The position numbers and the translations under genes were made by a program. Positions 1-10,304 of a stretch of DNA of 64,000 nucleotides are shown in pieces. How positions within the stretch are numbered: position 1 is the first letter of the stretch; every line of letters starts with the position of its first letter. The notes under the pieces were generated by a model. The model was given only the letters and a program-made list of their open reading frames with translations. It made no database searches and had not been told where the DNA came from. The stretch is from JAIBJN01 sp963838795 (GTDB lineage: Bacteria; Actinomycetota; Thermoleophilia; Gaiellales; Gaiellaceae): contig CAWISL010000011.1 of NCBI GenBank assembly GCA_963838795.1, positions 310,001 through 374,000 of the forward strand, read 5' to 3'.

Positions 1-20
1 CGTCATTCTGGTTCGGGCTC

Positions 21-1169
21 TTACAGGCGCCCCGTGACCGGGAGCCCGGCCGCCAGCTGCCGCTGCTGCTCGGCGGTGAAGGGCGGTCCCTGGATCGGCC
101 GGTGGAGCTGCCGCGAGCGGAACAGGTCGATGATGTAGCGCATCCGGTCGGCGAGCAGCGTCCAGTTCGCCGCCGCGCTGCCAACCTGATCAAGCCCGAG
201 GGCGTGGTGCTTCTCCAGGAACCCGAGAGCCTCCGGATCGTCGACGGGGTCGAGCAGCCGCGGATAGAGAGGAGCGCCCGCCGGCGCCCGCAGGGTCCTT
301 CCCAGCATCAGGGTCTCGCCAGGGAGGCGGAGGGTCATCAGCTCCCGCGTGCAGAGCTCCTGCCAATGGCGCTTCGCCTCGTTGGCCGCCCCGAGCACCG
401 CGACTCGCAGGACGCCCTTCGAAAGCAGGCGCGTGCCCCGCGGGAGGCAGGCGGCGACGTCGTCCACCGTGTCGAAGAGCGCGAGGCGGATGGGAGCGTC
501 GATCGAGCCGGCGATGTACGGCTGCAGTCGGATCTGTTCGTGGAGCCCGATGCGGGCGTTCGCGAGCAGCATCAGCTCCGCTCGGCGGTGCGGCTCCTCG
601 GTCCTGCACGCCGTCGCATAGCCGGTCAGGGCCAGGCGGAGGAGGGTCTGGCCTCCTTGGTCGCTCTCGCCTTCGCTCAGCGTGGCGGCCACCCGCTCGA
701 TGGCCGCGGCGTCGGCGTCCGCGTCGAGAGCGTCGATCGTGCGCGAGAAGACCGGCCCGAGCTCGCTGAAGACGGCGAGGTTCCCCGCGGTGATGAGCTG
801 GCCGACTTCGTGCACGATCCGGCGGGCGACCTCGAGGACAGCGTCGTCATGGACCCGCACGTCCGCGCGGGCCCAGGCCAGCGCGCGGTTTGCGCGCGCG
901 ACGGCGGCCGTCAGGCGCGGTGAGCCGACCAGCACCTCCCGAAAGGCCGCAGGCACCTCCTCGTCGCGGATGAAGCGGCCCGCGGTGCGCGAGGCCCAGG
1001 TGGCGAACGTGCACCAGTTCGCGTTCTCGACGCCCAGGCGCCGAGCGAGCCCTGCCGACAGGTCGTGGTAGCACTGGGTGATCAGGAGGTTGCGGCGGAC
1101 CGGGTCGGCGTCGAGGGCGGCGATCCAGGCAACGCGGTCGAGCGAGGTAGCCTCGCCGGGCACGCTCAT
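21..1169 (-). CDS. conserved protein of unknown function (TQCYHDLS / NWCTFATWAS family)
   Basis: A 382-residue soluble protein without a signal peptide. Residues 30-65 hold a conserved-looking block (ITQCYHDLS, then NWCTFATWASRTAG and FIRDEE), and around residue 205 is LLANARIGLHEQIRLQP. I recall these blocks from uncharacterised actinobacterial proteins but know no function, and no catalytic motif is obvious. It is the last of three minus-strand genes; the short gene upstream ends 15 nt before its ATG, so co-transcription is likely. Function is not assigned. Confidence 0.75.
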   Translation of the reverse strand: MSVPGEATSLDRVAWIAALDADPVRRNLLITQCYHDLSAGLARRLGVENANWCTFATWASRTAGRFIRDEEVPAAFREVLVGSPRLTAAVARANRALAWARADVRVHDDAVLEVARRIVHEVGQLITAGNLAVFSELGPVFSRTIDALDADADAAAIERVAATLSEGESDQGGQTLLRLALTGYATACRTEEPHRRAELMLLANARIGLHEQIRLQPYIAGSIDAPIRLALFDTVDDVAACLPRGTRLLSKGVLRVAVLGAANEAKRHWQELCTRELMTLRLPGETLMLGRTLRAPAGAPLYPRLLDPVDDPEALGFLEKHHALGLDQVGSAAANWTLLADRMRYIIDLFRSRQLHRPIQGPPFTAEQQRQLAAGLPVTGRL

Positions 1170-1184
1170 GTCAGGGCTCTCCTG

Positions 1185-1391
1185 CTAGAGCAGGATCTCG
1201 GCGGCGGTCTCGGGCGCGCAGCCGCGGCGGCCGACCAGCTCGACGGCGAGGTGGAGGTCGGCGTGGCTCGACGCCAAGCGCTCGGCGAGCGGAAGGGGAT
1301 AGCCGGCTTCCATCAGCACGTGGAGCCGCCAGCTCTCCACCTTGCCGCGCTCGTCCTGGTCCCGTTCGTCGAGAAGCGTCAACTGATCCAT
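1185..1391 (-). CDS. small conserved protein of unknown function
   Basis: A 68-residue acidic protein with a C-terminal block (residues 38-68) reading SSHADLHLAVELVGRRGCAP followed by ETAAEILL. Similar short actinobacterial proteins with a DLHLAVEL core exist; their role is unknown to me. It lies 15 nt upstream of the 382-residue gene and 71 nt downstream of the coiled-coil gene on the same strand. Two ATG codons lie close together; the downstream one is used here. Confidence 0.65.
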   Translation of the reverse strand: MDQLTLLDERDQDERGKVESWRLHVLMEAGYPLPLAERLASSHADLHLAVELVGRRGCAPETAAEILL

Positions 1392-1462
1392 CGTCGCATC
1401 GGTTCTCTCTCGTGGAGACGTTTCCTGCGCCGATGAGTTTGTTTCGAACCGGACCAGCCCGT

Positions 1463-2797
1463 CTACTCGCGCTCGACGGTCCGTACGGCCCGCTCGACGT
1501 GGCCGAGCTTGGCCTCCAGCCGGACGTCGACCTCCTCCTCGTAGGCCGCGATCCGGTGCTCGGCGCCCGCGAGCGCCGCGTCGAGCCGCTCGGACACGTG
1601 GCGCAGGCGCTCGGCGGCGATCTCACCCTGTGCCTCGGCCGCCCGGGCGACGTCTCGGAGGCGCCGCTCCATCCGATCGGCGGTCTGGCGCGCGAGCTGG
1701 ACGATTCGATCGGAGACCTCCGACTCGGCCTGGCGGACGAACTGCTCGATCGACTTCTCGAGCTCGCGTGAGAGCCGCTCGGCGGACTTCTCGCGCGACT
1801 CCTTGATCTGGGAGTCGAACCGTCGCTCGGCGTCCTCGGAGAGGCGGGAGACCGCCCGGTCCAGGGCCTTCTCGAGCTGGGCGAGCTGACGCCGCTCCGC
1901 TTCGGCCTGCCCGGCGACGACGCGCGAGCGGGACTCGACCTCCTCGCGGTCGATCTGCTCCCGAATCCCGCGTTCCCGGCTCCGAAGGCGCTCGCTCATC
2001 TCGTGCAGGGCGCGGCGCCGCTCGGCCGCGTGCGCCTCGAGCTCGTTGCGCCCTTCGTCGACGAACGCCGTGATCAGCCGCTCGAACTCGGCGCGCAGCT
2101 GCGCCAGTGCCTTTCGCTGCTCCTCGGTCGCTGCCGCGAGACGCTCGGCGTCGGCGTGTAGGCGCGCGTCGTACTCGTCCAGGGCCTCCTGCTGGCGCTG
2201 GCTCAGCTTGGCGAGCTGGGCTTCGAGCTCGCGCTGGCCCCGGTCGAGGTCGGCGGCCCAGGTTCCGAGCCTGGTCTCGAGCCGCCCCTGCGCACCCGAC
2301 ACAGCCTCCGTCAGCTCGACTCTGGCGTGCTCGGCCTGACGGGCGATCGCGTCGCGCCGCTCCTCGGCGAGCTGCCGCTCCTGCTCGCCGAGCGCGTGAC
2401 TTGCCTCTGCGCGCTCGCGCGCGAGTGTGCGCTCGAGCTCCGCAGCCCGCTCCTTGGCGTGCTCGTCGAGGTCGGCGTCCAGCTGAGCCCGCGCTGCATC
2501 GCCGACCTTCTCGAGGTCGCTGAGCCGGCGGAGGCCGCGCGCCAGGAGCCAGAGACCGGTCTGGCAGAACGCCGCGAGCACGAGCCCGCCGACCGTGACG
2601 AGCAGCAGCTCGGCGTCGTCTGTGCCCTCGGCGATCTCGAGGCCGACGACGACGGCGCCGGCGAGCGCCAGCAGGGCCAGGCCGACCGCTGTCACGAGCA
2701 GCAAGCGCTGGGGCACGCGGGCGAACGCGACGGCCACGAGCGTCACGGCGACGACCGCGAGCGCGGCCACGAAAGCGATCTCGAGCGCCAGGGTCAT
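1463..2797 (-). CDS. membrane-anchored long coiled-coil protein
   Basis: A 444-residue protein. The first about 95 residues contain three hydrophobic segments (about 1-25, 30-53 and 65-88). The rest, about 100-444, is an uninterrupted charged helix rich in Glu, Arg, Ala and Gln, typical of a long coiled coil projecting into the cytoplasm. It starts at ATG 2797, 6 nt after a TAGGAT hexamer, so a leaderless mRNA is likely. It heads the trio with the 68- and 382-residue genes. A structural or cell-envelope organising role is inference only; no family name is assigned. Confidence 0.8.
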   Translation of the reverse strand: MTLALEIAFVAALAVVAVTLVAVAFARVPQRLLLVTAVGLALLALAGAVVVGLEIAEGTDDAELLLVTVGGLVLAAFCQTGLWLLARGLRRLSDLEKVGDAARAQLDADLDEHAKERAAELERTLARERAEASHALGEQERQLAEERRDAIARQAEHARVELTEAVSGAQGRLETRLGTWAADLDRGQRELEAQLAKLSQRQQEALDEYDARLHADAERLAAATEEQRKALAQLRAEFERLITAFVDEGRNELEAHAAERRRALHEMSERLRSRERGIREQIDREEVESRSRVVAGQAEAERRQLAQLEKALDRAVSRLSEDAERRFDSQIKESREKSAERLSRELEKSIEQFVRQAESEVSDRIVQLARQTADRMERRLRDVARAAEAQGEIAAERLRHVSERLDAALAGAEHRIAAYEEEVDVRLEAKLGHVERAVRTVERE

Positions 2798-2803
2798 GCT
2801 GGA

Positions 2804-2809
2804 ATCCTA
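2804..2809 (-). promoter_or_regulatory. -10 element (TAGGAT) of the coiled-coil gene
   Basis: TAGGAT on the minus strand ends 6 nt before the ATG, the spacing seen for many leaderless starts in this window. Confidence 0.55.
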
Positions 2810-2986
2810 GTGGCCTGCTGTGAAACTCCGCCGGGCCGGATGACGCCCCAGACACGGCGCCGGATCAGCACGCTCATCCGCGACCCGTAGCGCCGCTAGG
2901 CGCCGCGAACGACCACGCTGCCCGGCTTGGTCTGGAGCGTCCCCAGCGGCGGCGGAGTTGCTCATCAACCCTTTAGAGCCCTGGGC

Positions 2987-3721
2987 TCAGAGGGTACGCA
3001 TCAAGACGAGCCCGGCCGCCAGGGCGACGGTCGCGCCGGTGAGCGCGCGGAGGGCATTCTCGTTGGCGTGGACGAGCAACTCGGCCGTGACCGGCTCTGA
3101 CGTGCCGTCGAGGCGGTCGAGCCGCCCCTCCACGTGCCCGACGCGGCGGCGGATGTCGCGCACGGGCGTCGAGAGGCTGCGCTGCGCGCGGCTCGAGAGG
3201 TACGCGAACGTGGCACCGGCTGCCGCCACGAGGTCGAGCTTCCCTGCTGCCGCGAAGTAGGCGGTTAGCAGCGGAAAGGCACCCCAGGCAAGCGCGAACC
3301 AGGCGTCGCCGTGGAAGCGCCCGCCGAGGAGCTCGAGGTTGTACGCGACGACGATGAAGCCGCCGGCGAGCACGAAGACGGCGATCCACGGGTCGACGGT
3401 CACCGCTCCCGCGACGCCGATCGCGACGGCGCCCGCGATCGACACGACGGCGAGCGCGATCAGCATCGCGCCCGGGATCCTCGTCCGAAGCGGCCGGCCG
3501 CTGAGCTCGTCGAGCGCGTGCGCGCCGACGCCGACCGCCAGGAAAAAGGCCACCAGGGTGGGGAGGAACGTGTCCCACTCGAATGCCGACGTGAGCGCGG
3601 CGCCGATGGCGACGTAGCTCAGGTGCCACGCCGTGTAGGGCAGGTGCAGCAGGGTGACGTAGTCCCGCCACCCTCCAGGCGGGAGCGCATAGAAGGCGGG
3701 GCGGCTCGCCTCAGAACTCAT
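2987..3721 (-). CDS. polytopic membrane protein of unknown function, next to menaquinone-type methyltransferase
   Basis: A 244-residue protein. After a short polar N-terminus (about 30 residues) hydrophobic segments follow to about residue 170, then a charged stretch (about 172-215) and one last membrane segment at the C-terminus. HALDEL followed by a loop near residue 70 is faintly reminiscent of UbiA-type prenyltransferases, but the classic paired Asp-rich motifs are not evident, so I do not assign that function. The ATG directly abuts the end of a 147-nt repeated palindromic element. It lies downstream of the methyltransferase on the same strand, which suggests quinone or lipid metabolism (inference). 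Confidence 0.7.
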   Translation of the reverse strand: MSSEASRPAFYALPPGGWRDYVTLLHLPYTAWHLSYVAIGAALTSAFEWDTFLPTLVAFFLAVGVGAHALDELSGRPLRTRIPGAMLIALAVVSIAGAVAIGVAGAVTVDPWIAVFVLAGGFIVVAYNLELLGGRFHGDAWFALAWGAFPLLTAYFAAAGKLDLVAAAGATFAYLSSRAQRSLSTPVRDIRRRVGHVEGRLDRLDGTSEPVTAELLVHANENALRALTGATVALAAGLVLMRTL

Positions 3722-3868
3722 CTCGGAATGTCGCTGCGCCACCGGGGTGTGCTGGGCGAGTGCGAGGCAAGGACGCAGGGAGCGCTCGTATTCGAGAATA
3801 CGGGCGCGACTGAGGACGCCGAATCGCGCCGTCCAGCGCGGCCCGGCGGCACCAGGCTTCATTCCGAG
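3722..3868 (-). repeat. dispersed 145-nt element, copy A (terminal inverted repeats, central hairpin)
   Basis: On the minus strand it begins CTCGGAATG and ends CATTCCGAG, a perfect 9-nt terminal inverted repeat. A central hairpin CGTATTC-TC-GAATACG is followed by AGCGCTCCCTGCGTCCTTG. A second copy at 10139-10283 on the plus strand aligns along its whole length with only small gaps. In the second copy the hairpin arms have changed together (CGTAGCC / GGCTACG), preserving pairing. Copy A ends at the ATG of the membrane-protein gene. It may be a structured RNA, a REP- or MITE-like element, or a protein-binding palindrome. Confidence 0.7.
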
Positions 3869-3876
3869 AGGGGTTC

Positions 3877-4602
3877 TCAACCCGCACGGTCCCCCCACAT
3901 GACGATCCCGCCGCCGAGGCTGAGGAGGCGGGCACGTACCTCCTGGATGCCTGCACCTTCCCAGACGCCTCGGAGGCGCTCCGGCGGCCAACGATCCCAG
4001 AAGCTCCGGATGCTCGGCCCGAGGAAGGAGCCGACGTCGGCCCAGCCCGGCGAGACGGCGCGTCCGGCAAGCGGGAGGCCGAGGCGGACGTACGCCTCCC
4101 AAGCGGCGCGCGGCAACGGTCGTGGCGGGACCGCGAACTCGAGCATGGCGATCCGCCCCCCGGGGCGAACAACCCGTGCGAGCTCGCGCATCGTCGCGGC
4201 GGGGTCCTCGACGTAGCGCAAGAGGTAGGTGAACGTCAGACCGTCGAAGCTCGCATCGTCGAACGGGAGCTTCTCGGCGCGACCCTCTCTGAGCTCGATC
4301 CGATCGCCGAGGCCGGCGGCGTCGACGCGACGGCGACCCTCCGTGAGCATCTCCGGGCTCTGGTCGATTCCGACGACGCGGCAGCCGTGGCGACGGGCGA
4401 CCTCGACGGCGACGGCCGCCGTTCCCGAGGCCACGTCGAGCACGGTGTCCCCGGGCCGGCACGCGATGCGCGAGGCGAGGAACGAGCGCCAGCGTGGATC
4501 CTGACCGAAGCTGAGGAGACGGGCATAGCGGTCGTACGAGCCGGCGAGCGGCGCAAAGAGCGCACGCGCGGCGCGGTTCCGCTCGGAGGCTGAGGCCGCC
4601 AC
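3877..4602 (-). CDS. UbiE/MenG-family class I SAM methyltransferase
   Basis: About 241 residues. The N-terminal AARALFAPLAGSYDRY matches the UbiE/MenG start, followed by SAM motif I VLDVASGTAAVAVEVA, an acidic motif II (VVGIDQSPEML) and LPFDDASFDGL; motif III is VRPGGRIAMLEF. Family members methylate the quinone ring in the last steps of menaquinone or ubiquinone synthesis. Longer upstream reading is possible but would run into the divergent gene starting at 4622, so GTG 4602 is preferred. The neighbouring membrane protein is downstream with an intervening repeat. Confidence 0.8.
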   Translation of the reverse strand: MAASASERNRAARALFAPLAGSYDRYARLLSFGQDPRWRSFLASRIACRPGDTVLDVASGTAAVAVEVARRHGCRVVGIDQSPEMLTEGRRRVDAAGLGDRIELREGRAEKLPFDDASFDGLTFTYLLRYVEDPAATMRELARVVRPGGRIAMLEFAVPPRPLPRAAWEAYVRLGLPLAGRAVSPGWADVGSFLGPSIRSFWDRWPPERLRGVWEGAGIQEVRARLLSLGGGIVMWGDRAG

Positions 4603-4607
4603 AGAGC

Positions 4608-4613
4608 TATTGT
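4608..4613 (+). promoter_or_regulatory. -10 element (TATTGT) of the 183-residue gene
   Basis: TATTGT ends 8 nt before GTG 4622 and lies in the 19-nt gap between two divergent start codons. Confidence 0.5.
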
Positions 4614-4621
4614 TGCGCCCC

Positions 4622-5173
4622 GTGAGCCTCGAGGAGGAGCTGAGCGCAGCCGGCGAGGCCGCCCGGGCGCGCGCGGGCGAGGGGGAGGAGGTGGTCGCGG
4701 TGATCCCCACCGAGCCCGGGTCGGGCGCTCGCGTCTACCTGTGCGCCTACGAGGCGAACGGCGAGCGCTCGTGGCTCGCGCTCGACGCCGGCGGAGCCCC
4801 CATCGCCGACCGCGTCCTGGTCCGCGACGCCGTCGCCATCGCGGCGATGTGCGAGCTCGCGGAGGAGAGCGCCGGCGGCGGCGATCTCGGCGACCTCCGA
4901 GCGCGGCTCGTGGAGCTGCGGCTGACCGACGATCCGGAGGGGATCGAGGAGGCGGAGCTGGCGGCCGCCGAGCTCCAAGAGGCGATCGAGCCGCCTCCGC
5001 GTGTGGCGAGCGTCCGCTACCTGGACGCGCTCGGCCTCGCGGCCGCGAAGCTCGAGCAGGCGCTCGGCCAGCTCGGCGCCTCGCCGTTCGCGGAGGCGAT
5101 GAAGACGGGCGTAGCCGCCTCCGACGAGCTCGCCGACGAGGTCGAGAGCCGCTACAGGGGAGCGCTGGGCTAG
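4622..5173 (+). CDS. acidic conserved protein of unknown function
   Basis: A 183-residue, strongly acidic protein. The N-terminal half contains a short beta-rich segment (VVAVIPTEPG, ARVYLCAYEANG, SWLALDAGG); the C-terminal half is alpha-helical. No signal peptide, membrane segment or catalytic motif is evident. GTG 4622 is preferred over TTG 4610 because it follows a TATTGT hexamer by 8 nt. It is divergent from the methyltransferase and convergent with the ferritin gene. Function unknown. Confidence 0.7.
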   Translation: MSLEEELSAAGEAARARAGEGEEVVAVIPTEPGSGARVYLCAYEANGERSWLALDAGGAPIADRVLVRDAVAIAAMCELAEESAGGGDLGDLRARLVELRLTDDPEGIEEAELAAAELQEAIEPPPRVASVRYLDALGLAAAKLEQALGQLGASPFAEAMKTGVAASDELADEVESRYRGALG

Positions 5174-5182
5174 GAGGGTTCG

Positions 5183-5711
5183 CTAGAGGGCGCCCCCGGC
5201 CGCGGCCGGGGCGGAGGGGTCGGCGCCCGCGTCGCCGATCGCCGTGCGGGCAAGGTACTCCTCGGCGAGGAGCAGGTTCGACTCGGCGGCGCGCGTCACG
5301 ATCGAGAGCAGCTCGGACATGCTCGCAACCTCCTCGCGTTGCTCCTTCAGGAACCAGTCGAGGAACTGGGCGCCGACGAGGTCGTCCTCCTCGCGGGCGA
5401 GCGAGGCGAGGCGGCTGATCTGGGCGGTCACCTGCTTCTCCTGCTCGAGGGCGAGCTTGACCGGCGCGACCGGATCGGAGAACGTCGTCTTGGGCTCGGG
5501 CACGGAAGGAACGGCGACGGGCAGGTCGGCGTCGAGCAGGTACTGGACGATCATGTGCGCGTGGTTTCGCTCCTCCACGGCCTGCCGGTAGAAGTGACGC
5601 AGCGAGCTGCGGCAGCGTCTCCTGGTCGTAGAACACGGCGATCGCCACGTACTGCTGCGAGGCCGCGTACTCGTTGCTGATGTGGGCGTTCAGCTCCTCG
5701 GCGAAGCTCAT
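5183..5711 (-). pseudogene. bacterial non-haem ferritin, interrupted by a single-base frameshift
   Basis: The first frame gives MSFAEELNAHISNEYAASQQ and continues through ETLPQLAA; the second frame resumes with RHFYRQAVEERNHAHMIVQY to the stop at 5183. Together they make a full ferritin of about 175 residues, with the ferroxidase Glu in SNEYAA and the EERNH Glu/His pair. Removing one base at about 5600 (an extra C on the plus strand) restores LPQLARHFYRQAVEERNHA, the expected ferritin sequence. It could be a real inactivating indel or a sequencing error. A TAATGT hexamer lies 9 nt before the ATG. Confidence 0.85.
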
Positions 5712-5719
5712 CGTGTGCG

Positions 5720-5726
5720 TACATTA
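5720..5726. promoter_or_regulatory. back-to-back -10 elements between ferritin and the 97-residue gene
   Basis: The 7-mer TACATTA reads TACATT on the plus strand and TAATGT on the minus strand, so one short site can serve both divergent genes: leaderless for ferritin, and a short 5' UTR with an AAAGGA ribosome site for the plus-strand gene. Confidence 0.5.
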
Positions 5727-5752
5727 CGCGGAGAGACCGACGAAAGGACGCC

Positions 5753-6046
5753 ATGGAAGGCGGATTTGGCTTCCCGCTGGGAGGCGACCCGGAAGACCTC
5801 ATGCGCGGACTGCGCGAGTTCGCGGAGCGACAGACCGAGGCGATGCAGGAGTCGCAGCGCGAGCAGTTCGCCACGCTCACGCTCAACACGGCCGTCGAGC
5901 TGACCGGGGCGGCGCTCAAGCAGATGCACGTTGACGGCTCGCCGGACGAGCAGGCAATCGCGCTCCGCGACGGGATGCGCGTGCTCTTCCCCGAGGCGGT
6001 CGCGCTCGTCTCGGCGGCCCGTCAGGGCTTCATGCGGGAACGGTAG
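5753..6046 (+). CDS. small helical protein of unknown function
   Basis: A 97-residue protein starting at ATG 5753 with AAAGGA about 8 nt upstream. It has a Gly/Phe/Pro-rich N-terminus (EGGFGFPLGGDPEDLMRGLR) then amphipathic helices containing FAERQTEAMQESQREQF. No known domain is recognised. It is followed after 7 nt by the LysE-type exporter and is probably co-transcribed with it. Confidence 0.65.
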   Translation: MEGGFGFPLGGDPEDLMRGLREFAERQTEAMQESQREQFATLTLNTAVELTGAALKQMHVDGSPDEQAIALRDGMRVLFPEAVALVSAARQGFMRER

Positions 6047-6053
6047 GGCGGGC

Positions 6054-6695
6054 GTGCCGTTCCCGGATGTCGGGACGCTCGCGGTCTTCGCCGCGGCGGC
6101 GATCGCGCTGCTCGTCATCCCCGGCCCGGCCGTCCTCTACATCGTCGCGCAGTCGATCGAGCACGGGCGGGCCGCCGGGCTCGTGTCGATGCTCGGGGTT
6201 CAGGTTGGCGCGCTCGTCCACGTCGCGGCGGCGGCACTCGGGCTCTCGGCCCTCCTGCTGCAGTCGGCGACCGCGTTCAACGTCGTCAAGTTCGCCGGAG
6301 CCGCGTATCTCATCTTCCTCGGCCTTCGGAAGCTGCTCAGCCGCGAGCGGTTCGAGACGACCGGCGAGCGCCCCCCACGGCGCCTGGACAAGCTTTTCGC
6401 GCAGGGCATCGTCGTCAACATCCTCAACCCGAAGACGGCGCTCTTCTTCTTCGCGTTCCTGCCCCAGTTCGTGGATGTGAGCAAGGGATCGGTCGGGCTT
6501 CAGATCGCCATCCTCGGCGTCTTCTTCATCCTCATCGCGGTCGTGAGCGACGGGATGTACGCGCTGGCTGCCGGCACCGCGTCCGACTGGCTGCGCGGAA
6601 GCCCGGCCTTTCTGCGCGCCGAGCGCTGGATCTCGGGGACCGTGCTCGTCGCGCTCGGTGTGACGGCGGCGCTCTCCGGCCCCCACCGGAAATAG
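6054..6695 (+). CDS. LysE/RhtB-family amino-acid exporter
   Basis: A 213-residue integral membrane protein with about six hydrophobic segments. It has the LysE-family N-terminal pattern ALLVIPGPAVLYIVAQSIEHG and the central motif GIVVNILNPKTALFFFAFLP typical of LysE/RhtB translocators. The family exports amino acids such as lysine, threonine or homoserine lactone across the cytoplasmic membrane; the substrate cannot be told from the sequence. The start is GTG 6054, just after the stop of the 97-residue gene. Confidence 0.88.
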   Translation: MPFPDVGTLAVFAAAAIALLVIPGPAVLYIVAQSIEHGRAAGLVSMLGVQVGALVHVAAAALGLSALLLQSATAFNVVKFAGAAYLIFLGLRKLLSRERFETTGERPPRRLDKLFAQGIVVNILNPKTALFFFAFLPQFVDVSKGSVGLQIAILGVFFILIAVVSDGMYALAAGTASDWLRGSPAFLRAERWISGTVLVALGVTAALSGPHRK

Positions 6696-6708
6696 CCCCT
6701 TGTCTCTT

Positions 6709-6769
6709 GGGGCACCCCGGCCCACCACCCGCTTTCGAGTCTAGTGCTGAGATCCGCGCCCGTGGTGCG
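6709..6769 (+). repeat. three-copy GC-rich intergenic repeat, copy 1
   Basis: The stretch starts GGGGCACCCCGGCCCACCAC and continues CCGCTTTCGAG, then a less conserved part ending near CGCGCCCGTGG. Related copies are at 29952 and 43838 in the same orientation. This copy lies between convergent genes. Confidence 0.65.
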
Positions 6770-6779
6770 AGGATCGGTG

Positions 6780-6798
6780 TCGAAAGGCTGACTTTCGA
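6780..6798. terminator. hairpin between convergent LysE and GNAT genes
   Basis: TCGAAAG-GCTGA-CTTTCGA forms a perfect 7-bp stem with a 5-nt loop in the convergent gap. It has no U-tract; a terminator role is inferred from position. Confidence 0.4.
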
Positions 6799-7744
6799 TC
6801 CACAGGATCAGCCGATCTCGACGCGGCGGACGAGACGGTAGAAGGTCTCGCGGAAGCCGCGGGCGGGCCAGAAACGGGACGACTCCAGGTTGGCGACCCT
6901 CCAGTCTGTGTGCACGGTCGCGTAGCCGGCGCGTCGGGCCCACTCGAGGGCGTGCTCAGTGAGAGCGACTCCGGCCCCGCGCCCCCGAGCCTCGGGCAGC
7001 GTGGCGGCGACCGCAAGGTAGACGGAGCCCGGCGGTCTCGCGAGATCCGGCTCCTCCCGGTCGAGGAGCAGGTGCCCGACGACGCGCCCGTCGAGCTCCG
7101 CCACGAAGTACGCACTGGTCGGCAGCTCCAGCGTCTCCTCCCAATCCGCCAGGAACTCTTCCACCGGGGGCACGGTCAGCCCCGTGAACGTCGGTGCCCG
7201 TGTGTGGTGCTCCCAGATCTGCGTGACCAGCGCCGGTGTGGAGCGCAGGTCGGTCACCGTGCCGTGACGGACGACGACGCCTGCCGGTAACGGGCGGGCC
7301 GCTCCACCGGTCTCCCGAATCCCGTGCGCCTGCATGTGCGCGAACGCAAGTCGGAACCAGGGCGCCGCGAGATCGGCGAGCGCCGGGACGAGCACCACGT
7401 GGAGCTCGGCGCCGTCCTCGACCCAGCGCTCGGCCGCGAAGCCATAGAGGTCACGGACGAGCTCGGTCTCTCGTGCGGCGTGCCCGGCGAGCCCGACCCA
7501 GAGGTGGCGGCGCCACCACTCGTTCTCGGCCACGCTCCCGATCAGGTACCCGACGACCTCGGCGTCGCGGACGGCGACGGCCCCGGTCGTCGCCTCCTTC
7601 TCCCACGCGCGGGCGACGGTCGAGCGGGCGTCGGCCGCGGGCGCGAGCAGAGGCTGAGCGGCCCGATGCCGTTCGTGTCGCTCCGCGAGGAGCTGCGCGG
7701 CGGCGGGGACGTCCGCGTCGTCGAACGGCCGAAGCTCGATCCTC

Positions 7745-9709
<1,965 letters not shown>

Positions 9710-9751
9710 AGCTTCCCTCCCGGACTCGTGGACCGCGAAGGATAGGGCCTC

Positions 9752-9774
9752 GGAGGGTTTGGCGAAAACCCTCC
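9752..9774 (-). terminator. 9-bp hairpin between the small membrane gene and acs
   Basis: GGAGGGTTT and AAACCCTCC flank a 5-nt loop, and the hairpin overlaps the stop codon of the upstream minus-strand gene. It could terminate that gene or attenuate transcription into acs; no U-run follows. Confidence 0.45.
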
Positions 9775-10079
9775 TAGGCGTCGAAGAAGGGCCAGAAGAG
9801 AATGGCCGCGGTTCCCCCGACGGCAAGCCCGATGGCCGCGGCCTTGAAGGCATAGTCCTCGAGGCGCCGCACCGCGAAGGAGCCGCCGGCGATCGCCGCC
9901 ACGACGACCACCACCGGGGCGGCGGGGTTCAGCCTGAACGAGAGGACTGCGGCGACGCAGACGCAGATGGCGAAGAGGATCGCGACGACGGCTCCGAGGA
10001 CGATGACGCCGCCGGTCGGCCTCCGCTTCGGCTCGGGCGGAGTTTCGACGTGCTGGGAGCGGTCGAGGTCGTTCTCCAC
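9774..10079 (-). CDS. small membrane protein of unknown function
   Basis: A 101-residue protein: a polar N-terminus (VENDLDRSQHVETPPEPKRR), then three or so hydrophobic segments, with GGVIVLGAVVAILFAICVCV first and GLAVGGTAAILFWPFFDA at the end. No family is recognised. The start GTG 10079 is chosen because the preceding sequence reads as intergenic. It sits upstream of acs on the same strand and is divergent from the proline dehydrogenase gene. Confidence 0.65.
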   Translation of the reverse strand: MENDLDRSQHVETPPEPKRRPTGGVIVLGAVVAILFAICVCVAAVLSFRLNPAAPVVVVVAAIAGGSFAVRRLEDYAFKAAAIGLAVGGTAAILFWPFFDA

Positions 10080-10138
10080 GGGGCCATTGTGAGGATCGGA
10101 GCGGCCGGCCCGCAAGAAACCGAGCTCCAGGAGGACTC

Positions 10139-10283
10139 GGCGAAATGCAGCCTGTGCCGCGGGCCGCGCTGCTCGCCCCGAGAGCGGCGTCCTCGGTCGC
10201 GCCCGTAGCCTCCGGCTACGAACGCTCTCTGCGTCCTTGTCTCGGAACGACCATCGCACCCCGGCGACGAGCGGCATTCCGCC
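10139..10283 (+). repeat. dispersed 145-nt element, copy B
   Basis: Begins GGCGAAATG and ends CATTCCGCC (8 of 9 positions pair) and aligns with copy A at 3722-3868 over its whole length. The central hairpin is CGTAGCC-TCC-GGCTACG; three arm positions differ from copy A on both sides in a compensatory way. The element ends 9 nt before the -10 hexamer of the proline dehydrogenase gene, so it probably lies upstream of that transcript. Confidence 0.7.
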
Positions 10284-10292
10284 CAGCCCTCC

Positions 10293-10298
10293 TAAAAT
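10293..10298 (+). promoter_or_regulatory. -10 element (TAAAAT) of proline dehydrogenase
   Basis: TAAAAT ends 6 nt before the TTG start at 10305; it supports TTG as a leaderless start. Confidence 0.6.
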
Positions 10299-10304
10299 CG
10301 CTCC

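Noticed and set aside
5580..5620. Programmed frameshift in ferritin
   Set aside because: No slippery heptamer or downstream structure is evident, and ferritins are not known to use frameshifting; an indel or sequencing error is simpler.
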